64,000 nt of DNA from Parahaliea maris (lineage in GTDB: Bacteria; Pseudomonadota; Gammaproteobacteria; Pseudomonadales; Halieaceae). This document shows positions 1 through 9,154 of the stretch, piece after piece. Below the pieces are notes generated by a model. The model worked only from the letters and a program-made list of their open reading frames with translations, was not told where the DNA came from and ran no database searches. The stretch lies in NCBI RefSeq assembly GCF_008064665.1, contig NZ_VRZA01000009.1:78015-142014 (forward strand), in the 5' to 3' direction. The translations under genes and the position numbers were made by a program. Positions within the stretch are counted from its first letter, which is position 1, and each line of letters opens with the position of its first letter.

Positions 1-496
1 CCTGATCTTCCGGCACTTCCTGGATGGCGACGATGGAGCAACGGAACTGCTTGTACAATTCGGCCATCTGCGACAGCACGCCGGGGCCGTCATTGATACA
101 GAGGTCATCCGACAGGATCACGCCAAAAGGCTCGTTGCCAATCAGCGAGTGGCCGGTAAGGATGGCGTGGCCCAGGCCCAGCATTTCCCGCTGCCGCACC
201 ATGGTGAAGATCCCGTTATCCAGCACATTGCGAATACTGTCGAGATAGACTTCCTTGCCGGTGCCGGAGATCTGGTGTTCCAGCTCGTAGTTGATGTCGA
301 AGTGGTCGGCAATGGAGCGCTTGCCGCGGCCCGTGACCATGGCGCAGGTATTCATCCCCGCCTCGATGGCTTCCTCCACGCCGTACTGCACCAGGGGTTT
401 GTTAACAACCGGCAGCATCTCCTTGGGCATGCTTTTTGTGGCTGGCAAAAAACGGGTGCCATAGCCGGCTACCGGGAACAGGCATTTCTTGATCAT
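1..496 (-). CDS. galU: UTP-glucose-1-phosphate uridylyltransferase GalU (partial, C-terminus outside window)
   Basis: Makes UDP-glucose from UTP and glucose-1-phosphate in the cytoplasm, a precursor for cell-surface glycans. Reading the minus strand from the ATG at 496 gives about 165 residues beginning MIKKCLFPVAGYGTRFLP, the typical GalU N-terminus with the nucleotide-binding GxGTRFLPATK loop, then PKEMLPVVNKP and an acidic ILSDDL segment near the window edge that matches the catalytic-metal region. The remaining third to half of the protein lies left of base 1. The start codon overlaps the stop of manC by 4 bp (ATGA), so the two genes are translationally coupled and probably form one nucleotide-sugar operon serving the exopolysaccharide genes further along. 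Confidence 0.93.
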   Translation of the reverse strand, partial: MIKKCLFPVAGYGTRFLPATKSMPKEMLPVVNKPLVQYGVEEAIEAGMNTCAMVTGRGKRSIADHFDINYELEHQISGTGKEVYLDSIRNVLDNGIFTMVRQREMLGLGHAILTGHSLIGNEPFGVILSDDLCINDGPGVLSQMAELYKQFRCSIVAIQEVPEDQ

Positions 497-1938
497 ATGC
501 GGTTATCCTCGTCGTCGGTTTCGCCACAGCCACCCTCGCGGCCGTAGACATCTTCAAAGCGAACGATATCGTCCTCGCCCAGATAGGCGCCCGACTGGAC
601 TTCGATGAGTTCCAGCGGGATCTTGCCGGGATTGGCAAGGCGGTGCTTGTGACCCAGCGGTATGTAGGTGGATTCGTCTTCGGCCAGCATGAAGACCCTG
701 TCCTCGCAGGTCACCTCGGCGGTGCCGTGCACCACGATCCAGTGCTCGGCCCGGTGGTGATGCATCTGCAGGGAGAGTTTCTGGCCCGGATTGACGATGA
801 TCCGCTTCACCTGGAAGCGGTCGGACTCCACCAGGGACTCGTAGGAGCCCCAGGGGCGATAAACCTTGGCGTGCAGCTCGGCCTCCCCGCGCTGCCCGGC
901 CTTAAGCGCGGTCACGATACGCTTGACGTTCTGCACCTGGTCGCGGTCCGCCACCAGCACCGCGTCGGCGGTTTCCACCACTACCAGGTTCTCGACCCCG
1001 GTGGCGGCCACCAGCCGCGAGTCGCTGCGAAAATAACTGTTACTGCAGTTGTCGAGCAGCACGTCACCACTGGTGACGTTGCCGCTGGCATCCTGTGCAC
1101 CCACTTCCCACAGGGCCGACCAGGCGCCGATATCCGACCAGCCGCAATCCAGGGCCACCACACCACCGGCGCCGGTGTGCTCCATCACCGCGTAATCGAT
1201 GCTGTCCGCCGGGCAGCGGTTGAAGGCGGCGGCCTCAGGCCGTACAAAATCCATATCGGTCGCGGCGCCTGCCATGGCCTCGCGACAGGCTTCCAGCATG
1301 GCCGGGGCGTGCCGCTCGAGCTCGGCGAGGTAAGCGTCCGCGCGCAGCAGGAACATGCCGCTGTTCCACAGGAATTCGCCGCTTTCCAGATAGCCCCGGG
1401 CGGTCGCCTCATCGGGCTTTTCCACAAAGCGATCCAGTTCGTACACATCGGCTCCCAGCTCATTACCACGGCGGATGTAACCGTAACCGGTTTCCGGCTT
1501 GGAGGGCACCACACCAAAGGTCATAAGACGACCCGTTTGGGCCAACGGCAGGGCACAGGCTACCGCCTCGGTAAAGGCTTCCACCTGCTGGATCAGGTGA
1601 TCCGCCGGCAGCACCAGCATGATCGCTTCCGGGTCTGTGGCCTGCAGGTGCAGGGCAGCCAGGGCCACGGCGGGCGCGGTATTGCGGCCGGCGGGCTCGA
1701 GGATCAGGGCGGTGGGCTCGATGGTAATCTGGCGCAATTGCTCAGCCACCATGAAGCGGTGCTCCTCGTTGCACACCACCAGGGGCGCCGCGGCCTCGAG
1801 GCCGGCAGTGCGTTGCAGGGTGGCCTGCAACATGGACATCTCCCCGGCCAGCGGCAGCAACTGCTTGGGGTGAAGTTCGCGGGACACGGGCCAGAGCCGG
1901 CTACCGACCCCTCCCGAAAGTAATACGGGGACTAACAT
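493..1938 (-). CDS. manC: Bifunctional mannose-1-phosphate guanylyltransferase / mannose-6-phosphate isomerase (type II)
   Basis: Converts mannose-1-phosphate plus GTP to GDP-mannose; the C-terminal half of this family is a type II phosphomannose isomerase. The 481-residue protein starts with the nucleotidyltransferase signature (LLSGGVGSRLWPVSR, then HPKQLL) near residues 5-28, has the sugar-binding FVEKP motif near residue 171, and ends with a cupin-type isomerase domain containing QMHHHRAEHW near residue 395. The length fits the AlgA/ManC/XanB family (about 480 residues). I chose ATG at 1938, preceded by AGGA at 5 bp spacing; the frame stays open to 1992, but the extra 18 residues do not resemble the family. 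It overlaps galU by 4 bp. The expected role is supplying GDP-mannose for surface polysaccharide. Confidence 0.93.
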   Translation of the reverse strand: MLVPVLLSGGVGSRLWPVSRELHPKQLLPLAGEMSMLQATLQRTAGLEAAAPLVVCNEEHRFMVAEQLRQITIEPTALILEPAGRNTAPAVALAALHLQATDPEAIMLVLPADHLIQQVEAFTEAVACALPLAQTGRLMTFGVVPSKPETGYGYIRRGNELGADVYELDRFVEKPDEATARGYLESGEFLWNSGMFLLRADAYLAELERHAPAMLEACREAMAGAATDMDFVRPEAAAFNRCPADSIDYAVMEHTGAGGVVALDCGWSDIGAWSALWEVGAQDASGNVTSGDVLLDNCSNSYFRSDSRLVAATGVENLVVVETADAVLVADRDQVQNVKRIVTALKAGQRGEAELHAKVYRPWGSYESLVESDRFQVKRIIVNPGQKLSLQMHHHRAEHWIVVHGTAEVTCEDRVFMLAEDESTYIPLGHKHRLANPGKIPLELIEVQSGAYLGEDDIVRFEDVYGREGGCGETDDEDNRI

Positions 1939-2099
1939 ATCATTCCTGTTGTTCTGGGCCCCAAGGTACCGGGCCTGTAAAGAGCCCTGCAATAACCAAG
2001 CCGACTCTGCGGGACCGCCATGTTAGCCGATAGCCAGAGTGCCACGCCAGCCGCCTCCCGTGCTGGACTTGTGGGCCGCAACCATTAGAATGGGCACGC

Positions 2100-2132
2100 T
2101 TGACTGAATACAGTCAGACACAACCATAGAAT
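2100..2132 (+). promoter_or_regulatory. Candidate fabA promoter with overlapping palindromic operator
   Basis: A perfect-arm palindrome, TGACTG-AATA-CAGTCA, lies at 2101-2116. It overlaps a possible -35 region and is followed by a TAGAAT -10-like hexamer at 2127-2132, about 90 bp upstream of the fabA start. fabA-fabB promoters in gammaproteobacteria are commonly controlled by TetR-type fatty acid regulators (FabR, DesT) that bind palindromes here. The sequence does not exactly match a consensus I know, so the regulator is unassigned. Confidence 0.4.
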
Positions 2133-2222
2133 CAATATCCGAACCGGCCTGCACCATACCGGTTCGCACCCGCCCCGAACCGGCGCGCCCATAGTGCGAT
2201 CACGGGCTAAACTGGAATCTAT

Positions 2223-2738
2223 ATGACCGGAAAAAGTGCATACGCCAAAGAGGAACTCGTCGCCTGCGGACTGGGCGAACTGTTTGGCCCTGGCAACGCT
2301 CAATTGCCCACCGACAACATGCTGATGCTGGATCGCATCACGCACATCGCCTCGGAGGGCGGGAAGTATGGCAAGGGAGAGATTGTCGCCGAGCTCGACA
2401 TTCACCCCGACCTCTGGTTCTTCCAGTGCCACTTTCCCGGTGACCCTGTGATGCCAGGCTGCCTCGGCCTCGATGCCATGTGGCAGTTGGTCGGGTTCTT
2501 CCTCGGCTGGCGCGAAAACCCCGGTCGCGGCCGTGCGCTGGGCTCCGGCGAGGTGAAATTCACCGGCCAGATCCTGCCCACCGCCAACAAAGTAACCTAT
2601 AACATTCATATGAAGCGTGTGATCGAGCGCAAACTGGTCATGGGCATTGCCGATGGCAGCGTCTCAGTAGACGGCCGCGAGATCTACACCGCCTCCGACC
2701 TCCGGGTCGGCCTGTTCAGTTCCACGGAGTCCTTCTAG
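2223..2738 (+). CDS. fabA: 3-hydroxydecanoyl-ACP dehydratase/isomerase FabA
   Basis: Cytoplasmic dehydratase and trans-2/cis-3 isomerase that introduces the double bond in type II unsaturated fatty acid synthesis. The 171-residue protein has the hot-dog fold signature: [20 protein letters not shown] contains the catalytic His (CHFPGDP) and the catalytic Asp (LGLDAMWQ). The length matches E. coli FabA. It is followed after 8 bp by fabB, the classical fabAB operon of gammaproteobacteria. ATG at 2223 is preceded by a weak TGGAA Shine-Dalgarno. A palindromic operator candidate lies about 110 bp upstream. Confidence 0.97.
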   Translation: MTGKSAYAKEELVACGLGELFGPGNAQLPTDNMLMLDRITHIASEGGKYGKGEIVAELDIHPDLWFFQCHFPGDPVMPGCLGLDAMWQLVGFFLGWRENPGRGRALGSGEVKFTGQILPTANKVTYNIHMKRVIERKLVMGIADGSVSVDGREIYTASDLRVGLFSSTESF

Positions 2739-2746
2739 GTCCAGCT

Positions 2747-3973
2747 ATGTCCAGACGAGTAGTAGTCACCGGGCTGGGCATCGTGTCCTGCCTGGGCAAC
2801 GATGCACAGACAGTCACCGAAGCCCTGCGCGAGGGGCGCTCGGGAATCTCCCTGCGCCAGGAACACATCGATATGGGCATGCGCTCGCACATTGCCGGCG
2901 CCCCCGAGATCGACTTTTCCGAGCTGATTGATCGCAAGCAGCTGCGCTTTATGGCAGACGCCGCGGCCTATGCCTACATCTCCATGCAGCAGGCCATTGC
3001 CGACTCCGGGCTGGAAGAGAAAGAAATCTCCAACGAGCGCACCGGCATCATCGCCGGCTCTGGCGGCGCCTCCTCTGCCAGCCAGACCGAGGCGGCCGAT
3101 ATCCTGCGCGAGCGCGGCCTGCGCCGGGTGGGCCCCTACCGGGTCACCCAGACCATGGGCAGCACCGTTTCCGCCTGCCTCGCCACCCCCTTCAAGATCA
3201 AGGGCGTGAACTACTCCATTTCCTCCGCCTGCTCCACCAGTGCCCACTGCATCGGCAACGCCATGGAGCAGATCCAGCTGAACAAGCAGGACATCGTGTT
3301 CGCCGGCGGCGGTGAGGAACTGCACTGGACCCTGTCCAGCCTGTTCGACGCCATGGGTGCCCTGTCCACCAAGTACAACGACACCCCCACCAAGGCCTCC
3401 CGCGCCTACGATGCCAACCGCGACGGCTTCGTGATCGCCGGCGGCGGCGGCATGCTGGTGCTGGAAGAACTGGAGCACGCAAAAGCCCGCGGCGCCAAAA
3501 TCTACGCGGAACTGGTGGGCTACGGCGCCACCTCCGACGGCTACGATATGGTCGCCCCCTCCGGCGAAGGCGCGGTGCGCTGCATGCGCCAGGCCCTGAG
3601 CACGGTGGACGGCGCGATCGACTACATCAACGCCCACGGCACCTCGACCCCGGCTGGCGATATCCAGGAGCTGAAGGCGGTGCGCGCGGCCTACGAGGAC
3701 CGGGACCACATTCCGGTCGTCGGCTCGACCAAGTCCCTCTCGGGCCACTCGCTGGGTGCTGCCGGCGTGCAGGAAGCGATCTACTCGCTGCTGATGCAAC
3801 AGGCGGGCTTCATCGCCGCCTCGGCCAATATCGAGACGCTGGATCCGGAAGCGGAAGGCCTGCCCATCGCCACGTCGCGCCACGACAATGTGGACCTGCA
3901 GCGGGTAATGTCCAACAGCTTCGGCTTCGGCGGCACCAATGCGTCGCTGGTGTTCCAGAAGTACGCGGGCTGA
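2747..3973 (+). CDS. fabB: 3-oxoacyl-ACP synthase I FabB
   Basis: Condensing enzyme that elongates the cis-3-decenoyl-ACP made by FabA with malonyl-ACP. The 408-residue protein has the Cys-His-His triad of KAS I: Cys in [10 protein letters not shown] near residue 163, His in [11 protein letters not shown] near residue 297, and His in [14 protein letters not shown] near residue 332. The C-terminal [12 protein letters not shown] is also typical. ATG at 2747 begins 8 bp after the fabA stop with only a weak AGG in front, so it is probably co-translated with fabA. A 9-bp hairpin follows the stop. Confidence 0.97.
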   Translation: MSRRVVVTGLGIVSCLGNDAQTVTEALREGRSGISLRQEHIDMGMRSHIAGAPEIDFSELIDRKQLRFMADAAAYAYISMQQAIADSGLEEKEISNERTGIIAGSGGASSASQTEAADILRERGLRRVGPYRVTQTMGSTVSACLATPFKIKGVNYSISSACSTSAHCIGNAMEQIQLNKQDIVFAGGGEELHWTLSSLFDAMGALSTKYNDTPTKASRAYDANRDGFVIAGGGGMLVLEELEHAKARGAKIYAELVGYGATSDGYDMVAPSGEGAVRCMRQALSTVDGAIDYINAHGTSTPAGDIQELKAVRAAYEDRDHIPVVGSTKSLSGHSLGAAGVQEAIYSLLMQQAGFIAASANIETLDPEAEGLPIATSRHDNVDLQRVMSNSFGFGGTNASLVFQKYAG

Positions 3974-4006
3974 GTACTCAACACCCTCAGCGACAGTGAC
4001 TTCTTT

Positions 4007-4029
4007 TGCGGCCCAAGGAATGGGCCGCA
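4007..4029 (+). terminator. Hairpin after fabB
   Basis: TGCGGCCCA and TGGGCCGCA form a perfect 9-bp stem with a 5-nt loop, starting 33 bp after the fabB stop. A short T-rich run (TTCTTTT) precedes it, and no T-run follows on the plus strand. It is most likely the end of the fabAB transcript. Confidence 0.5.
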
Positions 4030-4094
4030 GTAACACTCCTGTAATCCGAGCTACATCTCGATATCGGGAGCTCCGGTCGTAGGCCGGCCCCCAT

Positions 4095-4192
4095 CGCTTC
4101 AGGGTGGGGTTCGGGACTCGCTGCAAGTACATCCATGTACGCTCCTAATCGGCATCCATGCCTCATAGGGTCCCTCACCCCACCCTGAAGCG
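4095..4192. repeat. Cloverleaf-like palindromic element A
   Basis: A perfect 16-bp inverted repeat (CGCTTCAGGGTGGGGT at 4095-4110, its complement at 4177-4192) encloses a second short pairing (GGGAC at 4113-4117 with GTCCC at 4170-4174) and two perfect inner palindromes, GTACATCCATGTAC at 4127-4140 and GGCATCCATGCC at 4151-4162. Drawn as single-stranded DNA or RNA, it folds into an outer stem with two side hairpins. No coding potential is credible here. It looks like a dispersed intergenic palindrome of the REP or MITE kind. Confidence 0.65.
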
Positions 4193-4283
4193 ACGTGTGC
4201 CTATATGCCAACGAACCGCTTCACTGCCTGGAATAGCTATAGCTGAAAGGCGCAGAATTCTCGAATCCAGTCGTTGGCACAGA

Positions 4284-4395
4284 GGCAGCGGCGGGGGAGG
4301 TTCCCGTAGGGACTGTGTGAGACATGGATGTCGAGCACAAGCCCCCATGGACGGGTTCACGGCGTGTCCCGGAGGGAACCTGCGCCGCCGCTGCC
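4284..4395. repeat. Cloverleaf-like palindromic element B
   Basis: GGCAGCGGCG at 4284-4293 pairs with CGCCGCTGCC at 4386-4395, AGGTTCCC at 4298-4305 pairs with GGGAACCT at 4374-4381, and GGGAC at 4309-4313 pairs with GTCCC at 4366-4370. Inside is the perfect palindrome GACATGGATGTC at 4321-4332 and an imperfect CCCCCATGGACGGG. The layout is the same as element A (GC-rich outer stem, GGGAC/GTCCC inner stem, loops with CATCCATG or its complement), although the stem sequences differ. Confidence 0.65.
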
Positions 4396-4469
4396 GGACT
4401 CTATCGAGCACGCCAAACCAATAATTGCCGATATCCGCAGTAGTGTTTCCACGATCACTGCGGACTGGA

Positions 4470-5666
4470 TCAACTCAGTGATTCGAGCAGAATAACGTCC
4501 AGGGTATCACCCTCAGCCACCGTCACCCCCACCGGCACCACCGCCAGCGCATCACTGAAACACACCGAACTCAACACCCCCGAACTCTGGTTCGGATAGC
4601 GAACCGCCACCGGCTCGCCATCCTGCCGCTCCAGCGTCACCCGCAAATACTCCTGCCGACCACCAGCCTGCGAAACAGAAAAGCCCGCCCGGGCTGACAT
4701 CGTCAGCGGTGCCACATCCGTCGCCCCCTGCGCCCGCAACAACCACGGCCTGGCGATCAAGCAGAACGTGACAAAACTGGAGGTGGGATTGCCCGGCAGG
4801 CCGATGAAAGGAGTACCGCAGACGTGACCATAGGCGAGGGGCTTGCCGGGCTTGATCGCCAGGCGCCACAGGGACAGCTCACCGAGGCGCTCGACCTGGG
4901 CCTTCACGTGGTCTTCCTCCCCTACGGACACGCCGCCGGAAGTAATCACACAGTCTGCCCGGCTGGCCAGGTCCTCAAGGGCGGCGGCCGTGGCCGGCCC
5001 GTTGTCGGGGAGGATGCCGCCGTCGACCACCTCCATGCCCAGCCGCTGCAGCAGCCCGGCCAGCAGATAGCGGTTGGAATTGTAGAGTTGACCCGGTTGC
5101 AGGCCGGCAGCGCTGCCGGGCTCGACCAGCTCGTCACCGGTGGAGGCCACGGCCACCCTGAGCGGGCGGTAAATGGCGACGTCCGCTACGCCGATGGAAG
5201 CCAGCAGGCCGAGGTCCTGGGGGCGCAGGCGGTGGCCGGCCTGGAGCACGGTGGCGCCGCAGGCGAGGTCCTGGCCCCGGGGGCGAATATTGGCACCGGT
5301 GCGAACATCGCCGGAGATCGTCACGACCCCGTCCCGCTCTTCACAGTTCTCCTGCATGACCACCGCATCGGCACCCGGGGGTACCGGCGCCCCGGTGAAA
5401 ATCCGTGCAGCGGTGCCCGCGGCCAGCGGTGTCGGGGAGACGCCCGCAGGAATGCGCTGGCTTACCGGCAGGGGGCGGCCAGCGTCGGCGGCGCGCAGGG
5501 CGTAGCCGTCCATGGCGCTATTGTCTTCGGGGGGAACGTCCACCGCGGCGGTCACGGTTTCTGCCAGCACGGCACCGAGGGTATCGAGTAGTGGCCGCCG
5601 TGCACGCGGCGGCGGGGAAGGAACGCCGGCCAGCATGCGGGCCAGCGCTTCATCCACCGGTATCAC
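4470..5666 (-). CDS. moeA: Molybdopterin molybdenumtransferase MoeA
   Basis: Inserts molybdate into adenylated molybdopterin, the last common step of molybdenum cofactor synthesis in the cytoplasm. The 398-residue protein contains the MoeA landmarks: [10 protein letters not shown] near residue 50, the [15 protein letters not shown] loop near residue 245 and the [10 protein letters not shown] motif near residue 288. The length is typical. Its ATG overlaps the moaB stop by 4 bp, and moaB in turn overlaps the SDR-like gene, so the three are one translationally coupled minus-strand operon. No molybdoenzyme gene was seen in the window. Confidence 0.95.
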   Translation of the reverse strand: MIPVDEALARMLAGVPSPPPRARRPLLDTLGAVLAETVTAAVDVPPEDNSAMDGYALRAADAGRPLPVSQRIPAGVSPTPLAAGTAARIFTGAPVPPGADAVVMQENCEERDGVVTISGDVRTGANIRPRGQDLACGATVLQAGHRLRPQDLGLLASIGVADVAIYRPLRVAVASTGDELVEPGSAAGLQPGQLYNSNRYLLAGLLQRLGMEVVDGGILPDNGPATAAALEDLASRADCVITSGGVSVGEEDHVKAQVERLGELSLWRLAIKPGKPLAYGHVCGTPFIGLPGNPTSSFVTFCLIARPWLLRAQGATDVAPLTMSARAGFSVSQAGGRQEYLRVTLERQDGEPVAVRYPNQSSGVLSSVCFSDALAVVPVGVTVAEGDTLDVILLESLS

Positions 5667-6196
5667 TCAGCCGACTCCCTCACGGCGAGCACACCGACAA
5701 AATTGCAGGGGCGGTGGGTGGCATCCAGTTGCTCGCGAATCACGCCGTTCCAGGCGGTGCGGCAGGCGCCGGTGGAACCGGGCATGCAGAAGATCACGGT
5801 GTTGTTGGCGAAGCCCGCCACCGCCCGGGACTGGATAGTCGAGGAACCGATCTCCTCAAAGGACAGGGCGCGGAAGACCTCGCCAAAGCCCTCGATGTAT
5901 TTGTCGAACAGTGGCGCGACGGCTTCGGGAGTCGAATCGCGACCGGAGAACCCGGTGCCACCGGTCACCAGTACCGCGTCGACACCGGCGTCGGCGATCC
6001 AGGCGGAGGTGACCGCGCGGATCTGGTAGATGTCGTCGCGCACGATGGCCTTGTCGACCGCGCGGTGCCCGGCCTCACCGAGAGCTTCCACCAGGTACTG
6101 ACCGGAAGTGTCATCGGCTTCGCTGCGGGTATCGGACACGGTGAGCACCGCAATGCCCAAGGAAACAGGTTGTTCAGCTGCCGGAGGCATAGTCAT
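5663..6196 (-). CDS. moaB: Molybdenum cofactor biosynthesis protein B MoaB
   Basis: Member of the MoaB/Mog family, which binds molybdopterin and (in Mog and some MoaB proteins) adenylates it before metal insertion by MoeA. The 177-residue sequence begins its fold with [18 protein letters not shown] and carries the family signature [18 protein letters not shown] near residues 75-92, followed by [13 protein letters not shown]. It overlaps moeA by 4 bp downstream and the SDR-like gene by 4 bp upstream, which supports coupled expression with MoeA. Confidence 0.94.
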   Translation of the reverse strand: MTMPPAAEQPVSLGIAVLTVSDTRSEADDTSGQYLVEALGEAGHRAVDKAIVRDDIYQIRAVTSAWIADAGVDAVLVTGGTGFSGRDSTPEAVAPLFDKYIEGFGEVFRALSFEEIGSSTIQSRAVAGFANNTVIFCMPGSTGACRTAWNGVIREQLDATHRPCNFVGVLAVRESAE

Positions 6197-7065
6197 TTCT
6201 CCGCTGATTGCAGGTTGTCGAAGTACAGCTTCACCGCATCGGCGATGAAACCGCGCCAGGGCACCTGCTTGATGGCAAAGGTATTGCGCAGGCGATTGCA
6301 GTCGAGGCGCCGGCTGAGGGTATAACCGGCTTCCTGCTCCTGCAGGGTGACCGCCTCGGGGCCAAACTCGGAAAACTGGGAGGCGGAGGCCAGCAGCACC
6401 TCGGCGAACTCGTAGCAGTTGGTGGCGTCGGAGCTACCATAGTGGAACACGCCCCGGGATTCTGCCCCGGCACTCAGCTGGTCCAGCATTCCGGAAACCA
6501 CCCGTGCGGCGTCCGACGACGCCACCGGGCACCCTCTCAGGCTGTTGTCGAGGGTCAGCGTCCCACCCTGCATCAACTGCCCCAGCATGTGGGTGAGGAC
6601 GTTGCGGCCGCGATAAGAAAACACCGGCCCCAGGCGCAACACGAGGCTTCGCTCGCAGGCCTGGACGGCAATTTCCTCCGCCCGCTGCAACATCCGGCCG
6701 ATGGTCTCGGTACTGTCGGGGACATCCTGTTCGGTGTAGGGCCGCTCCTGCTCCCCGGCAAACACCCGGGAACAGGACAGCAGCAAGTAGATGGCGCCGT
6801 TGCGCTGGCAGGCCTTGGCCAGCCAGTGGCAGCGCTCGATATCGAGGTCGTAGAGCTGCTCACCGCTGTCCACTGCGCCCTGCAGGCGGGCGTCGACCAC
6901 GATGTCCGGCCGGACCCGGCGCACGGCTTTCTTGGCGTGGCGCTCACTGCGCCAGCGGCTGGCGGCAAAGCCCACCGACTCGTACTCATGACGACCCACC
7001 CGGCTGAACTGCTGCTCGAGAGCCCAGCCGAGAGAGGTATCAGAACCCAGTATTAGTACACGCAC
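6193..7065 (-). CDS. RmlD-like SDR-family protein with degenerate active site
   Basis: The 290-residue protein resembles dTDP-4-dehydrorhamnose reductase (RmlD) and related extended SDR sugar-nucleotide proteins: a Rossmann start MRVLILGSDTSLG, a VFAGEQERPYTEQD segment matching the family VFDGxxxxPYxExD motif, and a GVFHYGSSDATNCYEFA region. Key residues are missing. The middle glycine of GxxGxxG is Thr, and where YxxxK should follow the PYTE segment the sequence reads TIGRMLQR, with neither Tyr nor Lys. It therefore may not be an oxidoreductase. It is the first gene of the moaB-moeA operon (4-bp overlap), so an accessory role near molybdenum cofactor synthesis is possible but unproven. Confidence 0.75.
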   Translation of the reverse strand: MRVLILGSDTSLGWALEQQFSRVGRHEYESVGFAASRWRSERHAKKAVRRVRPDIVVDARLQGAVDSGEQLYDLDIERCHWLAKACQRNGAIYLLLSCSRVFAGEQERPYTEQDVPDSTETIGRMLQRAEEIAVQACERSLVLRLGPVFSYRGRNVLTHMLGQLMQGGTLTLDNSLRGCPVASSDAARVVSGMLDQLSAGAESRGVFHYGSSDATNCYEFAEVLLASASQFSEFGPEAVTLQEQEAGYTLSRRLDCNRLRNTFAIKQVPWRGFIADAVKLYFDNLQSAEK

Positions 7066-7102
7066 CTGCGGCTATCCCTGGTACCGGCAACAGCAGGCTT
7101 GA

Positions 7103-7621
7103 TCAGAATGGAATATCGTCGTCGTAGTCGGCGAAATCGGAGGGTGCAGCCTGGGGCGCGCCCTGGGGGCCACCATGAGATTGCGGCGCGCTCTGGGGCG
7201 GCGACTGGCGCGGTGCCTGCTGGGGCGGCTGGCTGTAACCACCGCCTGCGGGGGCGCTGTAGTCACCCTGGCCACCACCCGGCCGGCTGTCCAGCATCTG
7301 CATCTCGCTGGCCACGATCTCGGTGGTGTAGCGATCCTGGCCGTCCTGCCCCTGCCACTTGCGGGTGCGCAGGCTGCCTTCCACATACACCTTCGAACCC
7401 TTGCGCAGGTACTCGCCGGCAATCTCGCCGAGGCGGTTGAAAAACACTACCCGGTGCCATTCGGTGCGCTCCTGGGGCTGGCCGGTCTGCTTGTCTTTCC
7501 AGCTCTCCGAGGTGGCGATATTCACGTTGGTCACGGCACCACCGGACGGCATATAGCGGGTCTCGGGATCGGCGCCGAGGTTGCCCACCAGTATCACTTT
7601 GTTCACGCCGCGTGAGGCCAT
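7103..7621 (-). CDS. ssb: Single-stranded DNA-binding protein SSB
   Basis: Essential OB-fold protein that coats single-stranded DNA in replication, recombination and repair. The 172-residue protein starts [16 protein letters not shown], has the OB-fold core with [14 protein letters not shown] and [10 protein letters not shown], a Gly/Gln/Pro-rich linker from about residue 112, and the protein-docking tail DYDDDIPF. I chose ATG at 7621 because AGGGGAAG precedes it and the family starts there; the frame stays open to 7714. Downstream of the MFS gene, as in Pseudomonas, except that an oxidase gene lies between them here. Confidence 0.96.
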   Translation of the reverse strand: MASRGVNKVILVGNLGADPETRYMPSGGAVTNVNIATSESWKDKQTGQPQERTEWHRVVFFNRLGEIAGEYLRKGSKVYVEGSLRTRKWQGQDGQDRYTTEIVASEMQMLDSRPGGGQGDYSAPAGGGYSQPPQQAPRQSPPQSAPQSHGGPQGAPQAAPSDFADYDDDIPF

Positions 7622-7738
7622 GCTGCTTCCCCTGTCATGTGCAGATAAATGACGATAATCAAGCCGGAGACTATAGCAACCACACCCGCCAATTGCGACA
7701 GCAGCAGGCGCCAAAAGCGATCGGAAAACGCCGTCTGC

Positions 7739-9154
7739 TCAGCCCCGCAGGGCAGCCAGGGCCGCCGAGGCATTGCGCCAGAGGCGCCTCTGCCAGGCAG
7801 GCGCCGCCCGGGCACAGGCTGACTCCTCCCAGCCCAGCACCTTGTCTGTGGCCTTGTAACCGAGCCAGCGCAAGGGCTCAGGCTCCCAGCGCCTGAGCAC
7901 CTGCCGGGGCAGCCCACGATGCGCCCAGGGCATTTGCGCCAGGTCGCTGTCGGGCGCCACCACCAGGTCCGCCAGGGTGCGCGCCATCAGGTTGGCAGCG
8001 CCGACACCCTCACCCAGGTACCCCCCCGCCGTGCCGAAGCCGCTGGCGGCATCAAATACTGCGTGGGGGCAGGCCCGTCGCGGAATCCCCAGGGTGCCAC
8101 CCCAGCAATGGGTAATCGCCACGTCCTCGAGCTGGGGCAGGCAGGCCCGCAGCAGCCGGGCGATGCCGGCAAAGGCCGCGCCGTCGGCGCGAAAGTCGGC
8201 CCGGGGCTCGCCGCCAAAGCGGTAACTGCCGCGGGAACCGAACACCAGCCGGTTGTCCGCCCGGCGCTGGGCGTAGGTAATCAGCGGGCTGGCATCGGAA
8301 AACACTTCGTATTCGGCCAGGCCAACGGCGCGCCACTGGGCATCGCTCAACGGCTCCGTGGCCAGCACCCGGCTCTGTACCGGCAGCACATGACGGCGCT
8401 GCTCCGGCAGGTTCCAGCTGAAGCCCTCAACCGCCAGCAAACGTACGGGAGCGGTGACGGCGCCACCGGCGGTGAGTACCGCGGTGTCGGTGAAGCCGGT
8501 CACCGCACTCTGTTCAAAGATCTCCACCCCCAGGCCCGCCACGCATTGCGCCAGCGACCGCGCCAGGCGCGCGGGGTGGATGCGGGCGACGTGGGGCGTA
8601 TAGATGGCCCCCAGCGGCTGGTGCAGCCTGAGGCGCTCGGCCAGCTCGCCGCTGTGCAGCCAGCGGTAGTCTTCCTCGCCGTAGCCGAGTTCGCGGTAGT
8701 GAGCCAGGTGGGCCAGCTGGGTCTCGCGCTGCTCCGGGTAGCGCGCCGCGGCAAACAGGCCGCCACCGCGCCGGTAGTCGCAGTCGATCTGCTCCCGGGC
8801 CAGCACCTGCTCCACCTCGGGCAGAATGCCCAGAATGGCCCTGCGGGCGGCGGCCCTGTGCTGGCCTTCCAGCCCTGCCAGCAGCTTTTGCTCCCCTTCC
8901 ACGGCCGCCATCATCCAGCCGCCATTGCGGCCCGAGGCACCGAAACCGCAGATATCGCGCTCGAGGATACAGATCGAGAGTGAGGGTTGCCGCCGCTTCA
9001 GGTAGTAGGCCGTCCACAGGCCGGTGTAGCCGCCGCCGACGATGGCGACATCGAACTGCCGGTCGCCGGGTAGTGCAGGGCGCGCCTCCGCCGGGCCGAG
9101 GTCAGCCATCCACAGGCTGATATCGGGGTAGTGCACGTCGGCCAGGGGCTTCAC
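7739..9154 (-). CDS. FAD-dependent amine oxidase / D-amino acid dehydrogenase-like (DAO family)
   Basis: A 471-residue flavoprotein of the glycine oxidase/D-amino acid oxidase superfamily. The FAD-binding betaalphabeta motif VAIVGGGYTGLWTAYYL is at about residues 36-52, preceded by a PDISLWM segment, and SGRNGGWM follows as in gamma-glutamylputrescine oxidoreductase (PuuB)-like proteins. Near residue 360 HCWGGTLGIPRR and then GYLGEGVGAANLMA complete the cofactor-binding C-terminal part. The substrate is probably a primary or secondary amine, but it cannot be deduced here. Its ATG overlaps the stop of the upstream MFS gene by 4 bp, so export and amine oxidation may be co-expressed. Confidence 0.85.
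   Translation of the reverse strand: MKPLADVHYPDISLWMADLGPAEARPALPGDRQFDVAIVGGGYTGLWTAYYLKRRQPSLSICILERDICGFGASGRNGGWMMAAVEGEQKLLAGLEGQHRAAARRAILGILPEVEQVLAREQIDCDYRRGGGLFAAARYPEQRETQLAHLAHYRELGYGEEDYRWLHSGELAERLRLHQPLGAIYTPHVARIHPARLARSLAQCVAGLGVEIFEQSAVTGFTDTAVLTAGGAVTAPVRLLAVEGFSWNLPEQRRHVLPVQSRVLATEPLSDAQWRAVGLAEYEVFSDASPLITYAQRRADNRLVFGSRGSYRFGGEPRADFRADGAAFAGIARLLRACLPQLEDVAITHCWGGTLGIPRRACPHAVFDAASGFGTAGGYLGEGVGAANLMARTLADLVVAPDSDLAQMPWAHRGLPRQVLRRWEPEPLRWLGYKATDKVLGWEESACARAAPAWQRRLWRNASAALAALRG

Larger units (their letters stand above)
3974..4469. other. fabB-moeA intergenic region
   Basis: This 496-bp gap lies between the convergent fabB and moeA genes. It holds the fabB hairpin and palindromic elements A and B. 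The remaining stretches (about 4193-4283 and 4396-4469) show nothing I recognise, and the short open frames across it are explained by the palindromes. Confidence 0.6.

Noticed and set aside
4158..4424. Short plus- and minus-strand open frames in the fabB-moeA gap
   Set aside because: They are created by the palindromic elements and have no ribosome site or recognisable composition.
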